A stretch of DNA of 64,000 nucleotides from Formicarius rufipectus. Lineage: Eukaryota > Chordata > Aves > Passeriformes > Formicariidae. The notes below the pieces were generated by a model. The model ran no database searches, was not told where the DNA came from, and was given only the letters and a program-made list of their open reading frames with translations. Below, one piece after another: positions 13,033 through 24,800 of the stretch. Numbering within the stretch: the first letter of the stretch is position 1; each line of letters starts with the position of its first letter. The stretch spans positions 558,001-622,000 of the forward strand of contig VXAU01004018.1 of assembly GCA_013399695.1 (NCBI GenBank), given 5' to 3'. Both the position numbers and the translations under genes were made by a program.

Positions 13033-14880
13033 AAGGTTAGAGAAAACAGAAAGGTCTCACTAAAACCGGGCGGGAGGAAGGGGAGGGGTGATGACACTCT
13101 GCTGTGTCAAAAGAATTCTCATCAGAGAGCTCATGAGGGTTCCTGTGGGTTATAAGCAGGAGATAAGCAGTTTACAAGTGTTTTAGCTTTATTTTTGCAA
13201 ACCTGCAAAAGTCCAGGATGTAAAGATTTTTACATTATTGAAACATTACTGACACTGGCCACAGGTACCTAAAGTGGAGCTCAGATACTGCAGCTGTTTC
13301 ACACAAGGAAAATAATTTCTCTAGTGGAGGCAAAATGGATGCTGAGCTCTTTGGAAGATCTGGCCTAAAAAAAGTGGGACAATAAGAATAATGGTTTCCT
13401 CAAATGGGTGGTATGATGCTTGGGGAATGAATGTTTGTGGAGCACTCGGACCCTGGTATGAAAAGGTGCTGTAAAAGTTCAAAGTATTGTTGTTATGGAA
13501 TACTTACTCAGCAAGGCAGTGGAATATCAAAGGCTTTCTTCTCGCAGCTGGCTCGGGCTTATCTCAAGGAACTGGTGGTGGGTGGTGATTGCTCTCAGGG
13601 ACTGGTGATGACAGAGGAGTGAAGGCACTAACTTTGCTTGCAGAGCTGCTCTGGGCACCCTCCTGGATCCGCCAAGGCTCCGGTTCCTCCTTGGTGCTGT
13701 TTGGTGTGCACACGCCCTGTTCCCAGGGCAAAGCCTGGAATGAAAACAGACCGCTCTGACACCTGGCTAATGGAGGCACTCAGGCGAGGGCTTTCATTTG
13801 CCACGGCTACATTGGGAAATAATTGATACAAATTGCTTCAGACATTCAAGGCTGCCCGTTCTCCTTCCCACAGGCTATTTTTAGGCCCAATTAGGCAGAT
13901 AAAATGACACCGGAATTAATTTGGGTACACTCAAGTGTTTGGGTTGCTTCTTTTTTGCTTTTCTTTTTTTTTTTTTAATGCTTTTCTCTGGATATATGGT
14001 AAATGTCTGAATTAAAGAGTCAGATGAAAGGATTTTTTCTTCCTCCCCTTCTCTACTAAGTGATGTTCAAGCACTGAAAGACTTTGCTCACCACAAAACC
14101 ACTTAGGGCTGATTGCTGGGGAATTTCCTCTCACCACCTTAAACCCAAAGCAAATAAGAGAATATGAAATAACACATATTCTTGGCATCAGGCTGCACAA
14201 GAGCTCCCCCTCGTCTGCTGCAAAGCATGGGCTACCAACCCACCCATCAGAAGAAGATAAAATACAATTAACTAATTCATTATATAAATATTTTGGGTGG
14301 GGAGACATGAATTGGCTTATCTCTATTATTGTTCTCATTATTATTAGCTGCTGTTTGCTAAGGCTGAGTTTTTCAAATACTTCTTTTGCATTAAGAAGCC
14401 CCAATCCCCATGGTAAATCCCACCCTTAATTTGATGTTGATAGCTTTTGCAAGCTACTGGGGAACGCAAACAGGGAGAGAAGTATAACTGGTGAGATAGT
14501 ATTATCCACGGCTGTTATTACTGGAGTTTATGGACAAGCCATTTGAACATAATTCATACACTTGCGCTACAAGGAGACCAGGGAGTGTTCTCCAGCAAAG
14601 CCCCAACCTGTGTAGTGTCTTCTAAGATAAGCAGCTGCTCTAACTACCCAGGAAAAGGCAAAACCCGAGTGCTGAGCCCCGTGGCCACTGAAACCAAACC
14701 CCGAAAGCTTCCCAGTCCTCTGGCACAGGCGAATCCCGAGCTGCACCTTCTGCAGCCAGGCTGGAGGGCTCAGAGCCTGGCGGGCATTCCCCTCGGAGGG
14801 GTGACACGCCAGCTGTGTCCGAGCCAACAGGCGCTTTGCCCCTGCATTCAGCGGGGCAGCTCTCTCTGTGCCTTTGCAGT
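13033..14880. other. Unique non-coding stretch with a possible conserved core
   Basis: I see no supported gene. The segment 13850-13930 contains closely spaced TTAGG, CCAATTAGG and GGAATTAATTTGGG motifs of the kind seen in homeodomain-bound conserved elements. This is an impression, not a comparison. A T-rich tract lies at about 13950-13978. From about 14640 the sequence becomes more GC-rich towards the CpG-dense patch. Confidence 0.4.
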
Positions 14881-15081
14881 GGAAGCCGATGAAAAGCTGT
14901 GCCTCGTAATCCCATTCCTGCGGCCGTGTGGCTGTTGGTGTGCGCAGCGCTCGGTGTCAGCGGTGCCTTCACCCCGCGGGGTGGCGCAGCCAAAGATGCT
15001 GCGGCTTCGCATCTGCCTCGCACGGGGCTCGCAGCATCAGCTCCCGCCGCGGGTCCGATGGGCAGCGACTCGATCAAGGGG
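14881..15081. promoter_or_regulatory. Short CpG-dense patch (CpG-island-like)
   Basis: By hand count there are about 22 CpG dinucleotides in these 200 bp, including CCCCGCGGGG (about 14974) and CCGCCGCGGG (about 15044). The flanking tens of kilobases are strongly CpG-poor. In birds such patches usually mark unmethylated regulatory DNA, often promoters. Several overlapping frames of 77-187 codons on both strands cross it. They reflect the low stop-codon frequency of GC-rich DNA and show no family resemblance. The patch directly abuts the left end of the LTR. Transcription from that LTR (minus strand) would run straight into it, so it could also be a transcribed host flank. Confidence 0.55.
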
Positions 15082-15133
15082 TGTTATAAACGACCACCCG
15101 GAATGACCAAGTCACTCAGCAAAAAAGGGTAGT

Positions 15134-15139
15134 TTTAAT
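15134..15139 (-). terminator. LTR polyadenylation signal (ATTAAA)
   Basis: ATTAAA on the minus strand, about 110 bp downstream of the TATA box and about 50 bp before the LTR 3' end, as expected for an R region. ATTAAA is the commonest variant of AATAAA. Confidence 0.5.
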
Positions 15140-15165
15140 TGTACAGGTAATGAAAATTACAGAGT

Positions 15166-15179
15166 AAAAAAAAAAAAAA
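15166..15179. repeat. Poly-A run (A14; T14 on the LTR strand) inside the LTR
   Basis: Fourteen adenines on the plus strand, lying between the TATA box and the polyadenylation signal of the LTR. This is an unusual homopolymer for an R region and probably expanded after insertion. Confidence 0.85.
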
Positions 15180-15248
15180 GGCAGCTCTGGGTGTACCGCG
15201 AAGTCACCGCTCTGTCAGTAACACCCCGTTAGAGCTCGCAGGCTCTGC

Positions 15249-15255
15249 TTATATA
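15249..15255 (-). promoter_or_regulatory. LTR TATA box
   Basis: TATATAA on the minus strand (context CTGTATATAAGCAGAGCC). Initiation would be expected some 25-30 bp downstream, near 15220, transcribing leftwards towards the CpG-dense patch. A CCAAT element lies about 195 bp upstream. Confidence 0.55.
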
Positions 15256-15737
15256 CAGTCAAAACATACATATTTATTTCTGGTTAAATGATTGCCCTTT
15301 AAATCTTGTCATCTGACTCTGCGGGGTGCTTCTTGGTAATCATGGGTCAGGAAGGACTGTGATATTCATAGCTTAAATTTTTACTAGAGAGGCTCTGTTG
15401 CTTAAGTTCTACATCCCTCATCTGGGGGTACTTCCCTCTTTATCTTGATTGGTCTCTCACCCTATTGTGTTGAGGTACCCGGCTTAATCTTCGTTTACAT
15501 TGTATCTATCTTGTATCAAAAGGCTGCTTAGCCATTAATTTTGTCTTTCTTCTTTTAACCCCTTTTTATCCGTTAAACCAAGTTCATGTCTTGCTTTTAG
15601 TTGCTAAATCTTTACAGCATATTCCACAGCGCCCACATGTACAATATTCAATGCTTTTGGAATCCCATTGAATAGTCTGACAAGCCATACAGTATACTTT
15701 GTTATATTTTTGACACGAATTAAGCCTATATTTCTCA

Positions 15738-18700
15738 CGGGGGGGTGTGATGGGAATGAAACAGCATGGCGTTCTGAGACACGACCATCCTGCCCCCGGG
15801 GAAACCGGTGCTTCACCTTTGGACCTCCCAACATCTCACTGTGACACCTCATGCTAAATACAGGAATTTGAGCCTGACTGCAGTTTACCCGCAAAGAAAC
15901 CAAACTTTAAAAAATACCTGATACTTAGGGGGGGAAAAAAAGTCAGCAGGAATGAAGTTTTTGTGTTATTTGTACCTTTTGTGGTATCACTCATGCTACT
16001 TCTCCCTTAATTTCTTTCTGAAGGCCACACATACATAAAGCTTGAGTTTTTTCTCCCTTGTATCTCCTAAACATGTCTCAGCACTGGGATGGATGGCGAC
16101 AAAAGAGTAATTAGTGCTTCCCAATAATGAACTACAAATCTGGGGCAGAAAAACATCAAATATCACCAGCTGCTCAGTGTTCAACTGCTCCAAGATGCAT
16201 TTATTTTAGACAATCCATGCTGTAACCTTAGCTCAGAACACTGGGCCATAATAGCTACTTACATGAACAAAAGTCTTAGTCCATAGAAAAAGTCCTTTTA
16301 AGGATACTTTTCACACTTAAAGATTTCATAAGGTACTTGTCCTATTTCCACCTCAAAGAGGGGTCATAGCTACTGGGAATTCCTGCCTCTGTGTCTACTT
16401 CCTTGCCTGACACCTCAGCACCATATTCACCCTTCTATCTCTACCAGAACTGAACTCTGCTTTGCAGTGAATCTTACCATGCAAACTTCTCTTTCAATCC
16501 CAGGGGATGATGCAGAGACCCAGTAACTCAAAGATCATCCGTCTGGAAAAAGAACAAACACAACATTTGATAAGAATATATTTTTAAAGCCTTGCAGGAA
16601 ACATCAGCATCAGGTCTTCATCGAGGACTCAACCGAGACAATGAACCTTGAGTGAAATGCTGAGCTTCCAAAGCAGCAAAAATAGTAATTTCACAGCCTT
16701 GTCTGTGAGAGAGAGAATGGATTCTTCAAAAACCCTCTTAGCAGCTTTGTAGCAGGACATCCCTGCAGGGTCATCATGTGAACATTAAAAGCAGAATTTC
16801 ACAGACACAAGTCACTTCTCCACAGTCTTTTGAGAAGAGTTGTAAAAAGGGACGATGGAAGGGAGAAGTAAGAGGCAAAAGGGCTGTAAACATCTGAAAT
16901 GTTCAATAATGGACTTGAAGTTTATCTGTAATAGTCTTGGGCTGACATTAGATGTCTATGTGTGGGAATTTTCTTGACTTTTCCAATGGAAATGACTCCA
17001 AAGGAGTAAACACTTCAGTCTCATCTTGTAATGCCCATGAACATACCAGAGATGAAAGGTACCTGGTTGAATTTGGGTAAAAATAGACAGGATTTTGAAA
17101 AGGGGGAAGAAATGCCTGGGAAAAGTCACCTACATATGGTCTTAATCATGCCAATGGATAACCCCCACATTACCCTTTAAAAGGTCATCTGATAAACATC
17201 AACATTGGGCTTTTCTCACAAACCCAACACCTAAAATTGCTTCAGGCTACTGTAATACGGCATGAGAAGTTAAATTAGAAGCATATATTTGGTAACAGCA
17301 CCTTTGAGAGGGAGTCTTCAAAAGCCTGTGCCCCCATTAAAGGATTAGAAGTCCAGCACACATATCAGCAACTATTCTCCATCCAAAGAGAAACAGAACA
17401 GGAGACAGAAATCAGCATTTTGTTCTGATTAGCTGCTTTGATTGATGTAAATGTCTTAATTACCTTTTTTTTCTTTAAACAGAGCTGCAAGTCTGCCACT
17501 GGGGGAGATACCATTAAGAATGCCACTATGAAGTAGCACTTTCAGGCTTTCTCCCATCTCTTGTGGGTCTGGTGGAGATCTTTCCAGAATAAAGCAGTCT
17601 CCAAGGAACTAGAGTTCAATTGTTGTCAGCAGTACCCAAAAAACAAGTTACAGACTTGGAGATAAAACCATTCAAGAATAAGAATGGGGTAATTAGATAT
17701 TTCTGGAAACGGGCTAATTCTGTATGAAACAATGGAAGAGATATTTAAAAAGAAGCAGGGATAATTAGAGTACATTCAAAAGCACTTCCTTTTTATTTGG
17801 GCATCTTCCCTTCTGGAAGCAAATCCATCCCATTTTCCTGAGTGCCAGTATTTTGAGGTTACTTGCCCCAAGGGCAAACAAGGAATAGGTCTGATTGTCC
17901 GAGAAATAAGGATGAAGGCAAAGGGCACATCCTAAGGATTGAAGACTGGATGAGAAACTGGAGGTCTTAAGGTGAAAGGAATTCTCTATATCAAGGTCAC
18001 TGATGAGGTCAGGTGGTTTTTCATTGAGGAGGAAAGTCCTAACCATATGTTTTTATAATTCTGGTGTTTTTCTCTTGCTCCTGACTCAAACTGGGACAAG
18101 TTCAGTGCATGTCTCCACTTATTTAAACAGAGGTCTGAGTTATGCTCTAGCACTTGTAGGCTCTAAGGAAGGCTTCATGAAAGTGGAAATTGGTTCCCAT
18201 TTTGATAGCCTCTTGCAGCTAATCACAAAAGTCCCTACGTATGAGTTTTCACAGAATTTCCTATTTATTTCATTCCCTCTTCAACTTTTCAGCTCACACA
18301 TCAGGACACACAGCTCTTGCCCAAGAGCTGATGATCCAGCTCTGCTCCTTCTCCAGCTTTCAGGATTTGGGGGTTGGGGGGGTACAGGTTTAATTTCTTA
18401 ATCTGTTAGAGGTGAGCATGGCATGACAGGAGAGGCCTCTCTCTCTCACAGACACGGTGGCTTTGAACTCCTAAACTGCCTGTCTCTAAAGGCCTAAATC
18501 ATCCTCATGGATTTTCTCCCCTGCACACACGAAAGCAGCAGAGTAGATGAACAAAATTTTCTTTCCCAGCTCCCAGTGAAGAGGAAACATTTCTGAGCCC
18601 ATCTCTCCCAGTGTGTTCAGCAGGTCCTGCCCCCAGGGACTCCTATCTCAAGAGCGTACAAGCAGAGCAGGCTGCTGCAGCAGGAATCCAGAAGCTGCAG

Positions 18701-21663
18701 CTGTCAAACCCAGTCTTATTAGATACCAAGGGGGCTAATAAAAGCATGGGTGTTTGTTGTATTTCTGGCAGGGATGGTTGCTGAAAAGCCTGGAGAGAAG
18801 GATCCCGAGACACCTCAGCTCCCAAGTTCCGATGGATGTATTTCTAGTCGATCAATGTCTATGTCTTTGGGGCTGAACTAACTTCCCACTTCAGGCTTCT
18901 GACAGCTGGACAAAGCAGGGTTTGAGCCGTGCCTTGCTTTAAGTAAGTGTGGAGAGATGTTTTCAGTCCGACCTTGCCAAATCAGGCCCTGGCTTGGGGC
19001 GTTTGCTGAGATCCAGGAAAGATTTTCCCACTGACTTACAAGTGGGAACAAACTAATTCTATCCACAGCAAGGTGATGGAGCATTGAAGTGACAAGTGTT
19101 TGGGGAGATAGGAATCTACCTTCTGGTCTGCAGAGCCTCTGGATTCATAAAGCAGAAGAAACTACTTATCCATGTTGATTTGGTGGTGGTGGAGATAGTT
19201 AAAAGCTGATTGTGATGTATAATTTTCAGAGACAAAAGGAATATATTTAATCACACAGCGGACATGTTCATGATTATCCTCCTATATTAAAGAGATAAGA
19301 TTTAGCAAGAGAAAATATGGACTTTGTTTGGGTTTTTGTTCCTAAGTTCACATATTTTGTTAAAGCCCATCAGATAATGAGATGTAAAAGCACACAGGCA
19401 GATACAACAGGGAGCAGCAGAACAGCACAGAAGCAACAAACAACACATAAATGAGTAATCCCAGATAGCAAAAGCAAATCTTTTAAACACTTCCATGTAT
19501 TTTCCCTCTCTACTTGTTTTCTCCTGTTCTTAACATAATTTAAAAAACCCTAAATCAAATCAATAGCAAAACTCCATTCAGGATTTTACCCAGGATTTCC
19601 ATGCCATGCAATAACAGTTCCCCTCCCTCACTTGCAGCCCTGCTCCCTGTTTCTTCCCTCTAGTCAGAGTCATTGCTGTGCTATGTAATTAAAATGTCAC
19701 TGGGCTTTGCAAGATCCCTTTTGAGACTGAGGGCTGTTTTATTTCATACACTGGTTTGAGTATTTTACTGTCATCATCAGTGTTGTGCTGAGAAAATATT
19801 TTGCATGGGTATGTCATATTAATGGTAAATACAGTAGCTGATACTTCATAGAGACAATAATGAGCCTTTTAACATATTGCAGAGCATTTCTGTTCTGCTT
19901 TTAAATATCAACTCTTCCTTAATTTATATAATAATAATCGTGAGATTCTCAGGCCTCTACTGAGTGAACCAACTTCTGTCAGAGATGGAGAGAGTTGACT
20001 TCATCATACTCTTGTCCTGCCCCTTTCTCCACAGGAGCAGGAAAAGTGGACATGACAGCAAAACATGCTTCAAGGCTTGTTCTTGAACCCTCTTTTAACC
20101 ATAGAACTGGGCAACTATAGGCCAGGACTATGCAGTGGACAAGCACCTTGGAATCTGCTTGGTACCAATCTGGCTCTACACTTCTATACTTACTGGTAAG
20201 GCTCAACCAGGCAGAATTGCAAAGATGAGGCTGGAAAGAGCAAGGGAAAAACAAGTAGTTGAATATTGCATTTGGAAGGATTTAGCAAAGCGTGTGAGTA
20301 AGTTATGGCATTGATATCCTGACAGATTGCCCAGCCAGGGGACTGGAAATGGAAAAAGGAAAGTCTATTGATCAAATAAATTAATTTTCAAACCTAAAAG
20401 CATTTTTAATAGATTAATAGCCCCTTACACTGAATCCAAGCTTGCTCCCCTAGGCAAAACTTCGCCTCATGCATTATGCTGAGAGTTCTCCACCTCAGCC
20501 AGTAAAGCCTTGGTGTTTTACAGAGAACAGAGAAGCTGTGACCCCGATTTCAACAACCACACCGTGTTGTCCAAGGCCAGGAATCCCAGATTATCTCACA
20601 GAAGTCAGTTCCCAAACTCCCTTCTGGCACATTAAACAGCGACATGTTCAAACAAAGCAGCGTGAGGGAAAAGCAAACCGAGGCCCTGTTGGCTGAGCAC
20701 ACCCTCAGATGTGTCCCTACCAGCTTCTGTGAGCAGCCTTTTCCAACACAATCCTCCCTTGCCTCCCGGAGAACTGGATGCTTCACACTGATATAAGAAA
20801 CCTGCTCCCACAGACAGGGTTTATTTGCCAGATTTCCATTAAGGGAGCAAGAAACAGCAGCTGTTTTTGGGGCTTCTCACTGCAGCAAACCGAGACGGTT
20901 CAGCCGCTGGAAATGGGGGGTCAGAAGGGGCGGGGTCACACGTCGAGGTCTGGTGTTGACCTTCCACATGTTGGGCTGGTCATTTTATGCCTCTGTGTAA
21001 TGCAGAAAATGATACTGAACTCCTCTGCAAAGTGCTTGGAGACTCACTGTGAGAAAAAGTCTGTAAAGCCTCAAAATATTCCATGAATAACTAACTGCAG
21101 GGATGGTAACACATGAGATGTGTAAACGAAAAGCCATTGCAAAGCTAAGTGCAAGGTGAACTGGAAGCTCAATTCTCCTCATTTTCCCTCTCATCTAATA
21201 GAATGTTTAAGATAGCTTTTGGAAGTCTGGACAAGTGAAAACGGGATTACTTATTGCATCTCATTCATTTCTAGATGGAAAGATTAATCACAGAGGTTTT
21301 CTTCTGGCCCTCAACTGACTTATCCTCTCTAAGTGGTCAGAGACAGCAGTAGGATCTATTAGTGGGACTCACTCAGTAAAACCAGTTCTGTCTGAAGCAG
21401 AATTAGTCCTTTGCTCTTCCTGAGCCTGATTCTTTTGCTTGTTCACTCCTTTCAAACCTGCAGCAGGTTGATCCCGAATCCACTGTGCTTCATTTAACTC
21501 CTCCTGGAGCCACTTTTCCTACCTGATGACTAAGACTTTGGGAGTGGACCTGTCTGGTTGCTCAAACCTCAGGTGGGAAAGAAGGTGACTTGAAGGGGAC
21601 TCTCCACAGCCTTGTGTTATGCCAGTAAACACCCCAAACCTGACTGCTCTCCATCACGGATTT
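15738..21663. other. Unique non-coding stretch
   Basis: Over about 5.9 kb I see no gene or interspersed repeat. Features are limited to short G- or A-runs (15738-15745; 15929-15941), a GGGGCGGGG Sp1-like site near 20927-20937, and AT-rich patches near 19530-19560 and 19915-19940. Frames up to 132 codons (18003-18401) are unremarkable. Confidence 0.5.
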
Positions 21664-21815
21664 CTGTGTAATTTGGCTGTGTGGAGGGTGGCTTTCAGTG
21701 TGCTTTCACATGTGGTTTGGCCACGGTGAGTCTGTTTCACAGCTTGCTTTTACATGTGGTTTGGCTGCAGTGAAGCTGATTTACTGTGAGTTTTTACATG
21801 GGGCTTGGCAATGCT
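21664..21815. repeat. 44-bp tandem repeat, about 3.5 degenerate copies
   Basis: The block ACATGTGGTTTGGC recurs at exact 44-bp spacing: 21708, 21752 and a decayed version at 21796, with an older copy at about 21664 keeping TTTGGC. The intervening 30 bp also align (GGTGAG/CAGTGA, then a TTTCAC/TTTACT block, then GCTTTY before the next copy). Divergence between copies suggests an old duplication. No coding frame is preserved across units, since 44 is not a multiple of 3. No known satellite is recognised. Confidence 0.82.
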
Positions 21816-24800
21816 AATACTAAGGGCTGCATGTTTGGGATTTTACTACCCCTGTACTAAGACAGTGTGGGTCATAATACTGGAGAACAATTTAGGTAAA
21901 GTGAGAAGTCAAAACCAGCCTGGCACTGTTCCCTACAGCACCATAATAAAAATATTGGAGCACTCTTATGGCCCAGCTTCCTCCATCATGACCAGAGTGC
22001 TGCTGCCCCAACTCCTGAGCTGCAGTCGTGTGTTTTCTGTTTCAGATGCAGGGGATTAGATCTAAATCCTTCCCTCCATTCCAGAGGTGGGATCCAAATG
22101 GCTTCCAGCCACGTCAGCTGCTCTACCTTTGTGTGGCTTTAACCTATAGTCAATAACATATCACATAAAGAATGTGAGTTATTAAACCTTTTCTTAAGCT
22201 GCCCACATTGCCAAATGCAGCTATCTACAACCAATATTTCTGCAGGCACTTTCAGCTGCACATACATTTTAAAGTGACAAAACTCACATGAGAAGCACTA
22301 TTTTTCCCAGCTAGACCGAAACAGTCTCACAGAAATGATTACTCCCAACCCACACAAAGCACACTGGCAAACTTTAATAACTAACTCTGAGCTATAAACA
22401 TGGAAGGGTTAGTTTGATGCAAAGGTTCAGGCATGTCTCTTGTCTAACATGAGCTCCTTTGGAAACTTTTGTCTACCCATGCTAACTGTAATAACGTTTG
22501 TCTGTATAATATTAATCAATTTATTTCAGAGAAACAGAATTCTTCACTAGTGTTTCAGTCTGACTCTTCTCTCCCCTGTACATCCCTGGCTTTCATTGCC
22601 TGGATCAAGATTCCCATTACCTGCAATTTTCTTGTTTTATGCTTCAAATGCAAGATGGAACAAAAACCTTCCAGGTTTCCCATCACATAACTCCCAGTAC
22701 TGTTCTAATTTTGATTTTCCTTCCTTTTACGTGCAGTAACTTAGATTTACACGTACACAGGTTTTATATCAATTGTCTCATAACTTGTCTTTACTTTTCC
22801 CTGTCAGGTCTCAAAGGAGATAAGGCTGGGAAGGAAGGCAAAGGGGGAATTACAGTTATAGTGAATTCTCTTCCAAGAATCCACCTAGACAGACAGATAT
22901 AATTTCCAGATGCTATTGGAGGACTTAGCAACTTAACAAGGCATTAGGCGTCACTTAAAACTTTTAGTTGCATACCAGGGGCTGAGCTGCAAGAAGAGAC
23001 CAACAAGCAGAATACAGTAATAAAGTTCAGTAAATGTTGCTCAATATGCAAGTTGTCCACAAAGAAACATGCTCTGCAAAGGAATTAGAAGGGGCAGAAC
23101 AAAACCCTCCACCTCTGCTCAGTCCTTGAAGCAGAAAAAACCGAGTATCTTGTCTGTGAAAATGCAAAGGAAACGCTCCACACTTTGACACAAAGAATAC
23201 ATTTGATACCAATAATTTTAAAATGTTCTTCTGGTTTTGCTCTTTGCAAATTCTGCTTGTTGGTACAAGTGTTCTGCATCCAGGCCCACTGCTGGGTCCT
23301 GGGTGAGAGCTGAATCTTTCAAAGAACTTAAGTGACTGAGCACAGTGACTTCTGGATGCCACTGTATTTTACCTCTGGTGTTTTCCCTCAGCACAGCAAG
23401 TTTGCAAGTACTTCCTCTTCCTGAATGCAGACTTGGTTTGCATAATTTTCTCTCTGGAAGACAAATTAAAAAAGAAAAAAAATCAGAGAATGGTCTTGCT
23501 TTGTTTTTGTTTTTTTTTTGGATCTGGGGTTTTTGGTGTTTTTTTTTTTTTTTAAAACTTCATTTCTGAATTCCATGGAATAAAATTTTTGGGGATCTGA
23601 ATATGTCTCTTGGTTTCGGAATGGAGACATTTTGTTTCAGTGAGCATTTGTAGAGTGATTTAAAATTTCAGTTCATTTTTCATAAACAGATGCAAAAAGA
23701 ACTCCTAACAAAAAGCATTCATTGAAATTATGACATGCCCTTAGAAGAAGAGATGCACTTTAGATCACTTTTCCATCTACTGTTGTTCAGTAGAGTTCAT
23801 GACTTACTGTGCAATGAGGGGATACTGGAATTTAACAGTTTCAACCACGTTTCGTTTATCTCAGTAATCGCGCTGCAAACAGCCCGGATGAATTCACCCA
23901 GGTCACCACATGCGCTCATAAAACCCAGCAAGCAACACTGGCAGGGGAACCTGCACAGTCCTCTCAGACCAAATTCCTGTGTAAGCCTCTGAAGATAAGA
24001 CTCAAATTAAGCTGCTGCTTCTGTTAAAAAATGGCACCACAGAGTAGAAAGGCTCGGTGTTACTCGGGGGCTCAAACTGCAGTCTAATGCTTTCCAAACT
24101 CTTCCACACGTTGGCTGGAATGAACTCAGGGGGTTTTTTCCACTGTTGTCATACCAGTTTATGTTGGAGTCCAACATCTGAAGTGCACGGCTTTGTTTTC
24201 AAGTTAAGCACATTTTGCATGTATTTGATCTGAAATTTTTAGTGCCACTCACCATTCCATTTATTAGATACTTCAGGAGATGGATTTGGAAGTTTTAAGA
24301 CTTCAAAATCAATTGTTTCAGAGTTCTCTCTCAAAACTTAAAATGCCTCATTTTCAGGTTTTGTTCTCACAAGAGAAAAGCTAGAAGCCTTTCTAATTTG
24401 TTTTGGGACAAATGTTATGATTTTTCCCACCATTCCCACCTACAGTTGCAGGAAGAATGCTGGTTGTCACGTTGGGAATACAGTTGGAAGAGCTTCCAAA
24501 AACAGAAGTGAGGTTCCTTCAGCTTTGCACCACCTTTTGTGGATTCTGGGGTTTTCCCTGGAGGTTTTCAGAGATAATGAATCTCTGCAGGTTCCCACAG
24601 GGCAGAAGACATTCTCAACGCCAGTAGGGTCTGATCATCCCCCCGGGATGTCTACCAGACAGCAGGAGGCTGGACTGTGCTCAGAATAATCCTGTATAAA
24701 CACCCTGCAGGCACAGAGCACCAACAGCTCTTCCCTTGGGAAGTCAGTGCTGAGCTTTGCTCTCCCAAGACTTGTTCCCATCATTCCCAATGACCTGTGC

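Larger units (their letters stand above)
15082..15737 (-). mobile_element. Probable solo LTR of an endogenous retrovirus
   Basis: On the minus strand this stretch reads as a retroviral long terminal repeat of about 656 bp. The U3-like part includes a CCAAT box in GACCAATCAAG (complement of 15445-15455). A TATATAA box follows (15249-15255), then about 110 bp to an ATTAAA polyadenylation signal (15134-15139), and the element closes in TTTATAACA (15082-15090). The proposed 5' end, TGAGAAAT (complement of 15730-15737), gives the canonical TG...CA ends, but it is the weaker boundary. Beyond the 3' end (leftwards) there is no TGG-starting primer-binding site and no gag-like sequence, so I read it as a solo LTR left by recombination. 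A clear target-site duplication is not visible: GGGG flanks the left end and CGGGG the right. The LTR class is not assignable by eye. Confidence 0.65.

Noticed and set aside
14543..15106. Plus-strand frame of 187 codons and overlapping frames on both strands
   Set aside because: They run through GC- and CpG-rich DNA where stop codons are scarce, and several frames are open at once. No domain or codon pattern supports a protein.
15604..15903. Minus-strand 99-codon frame over the LTR's right part
   Set aside because: Considered as retroviral coding sequence, but it straddles the proposed LTR edge and matches no retroviral motif I recognise. Treated as a chance frame.
22808..22900. Collagen-like GLKGDKAGKEGKG reading after a good splice acceptor
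   Set aside because: Glycine does not keep the every-third-residue register and there is no donor site downstream.
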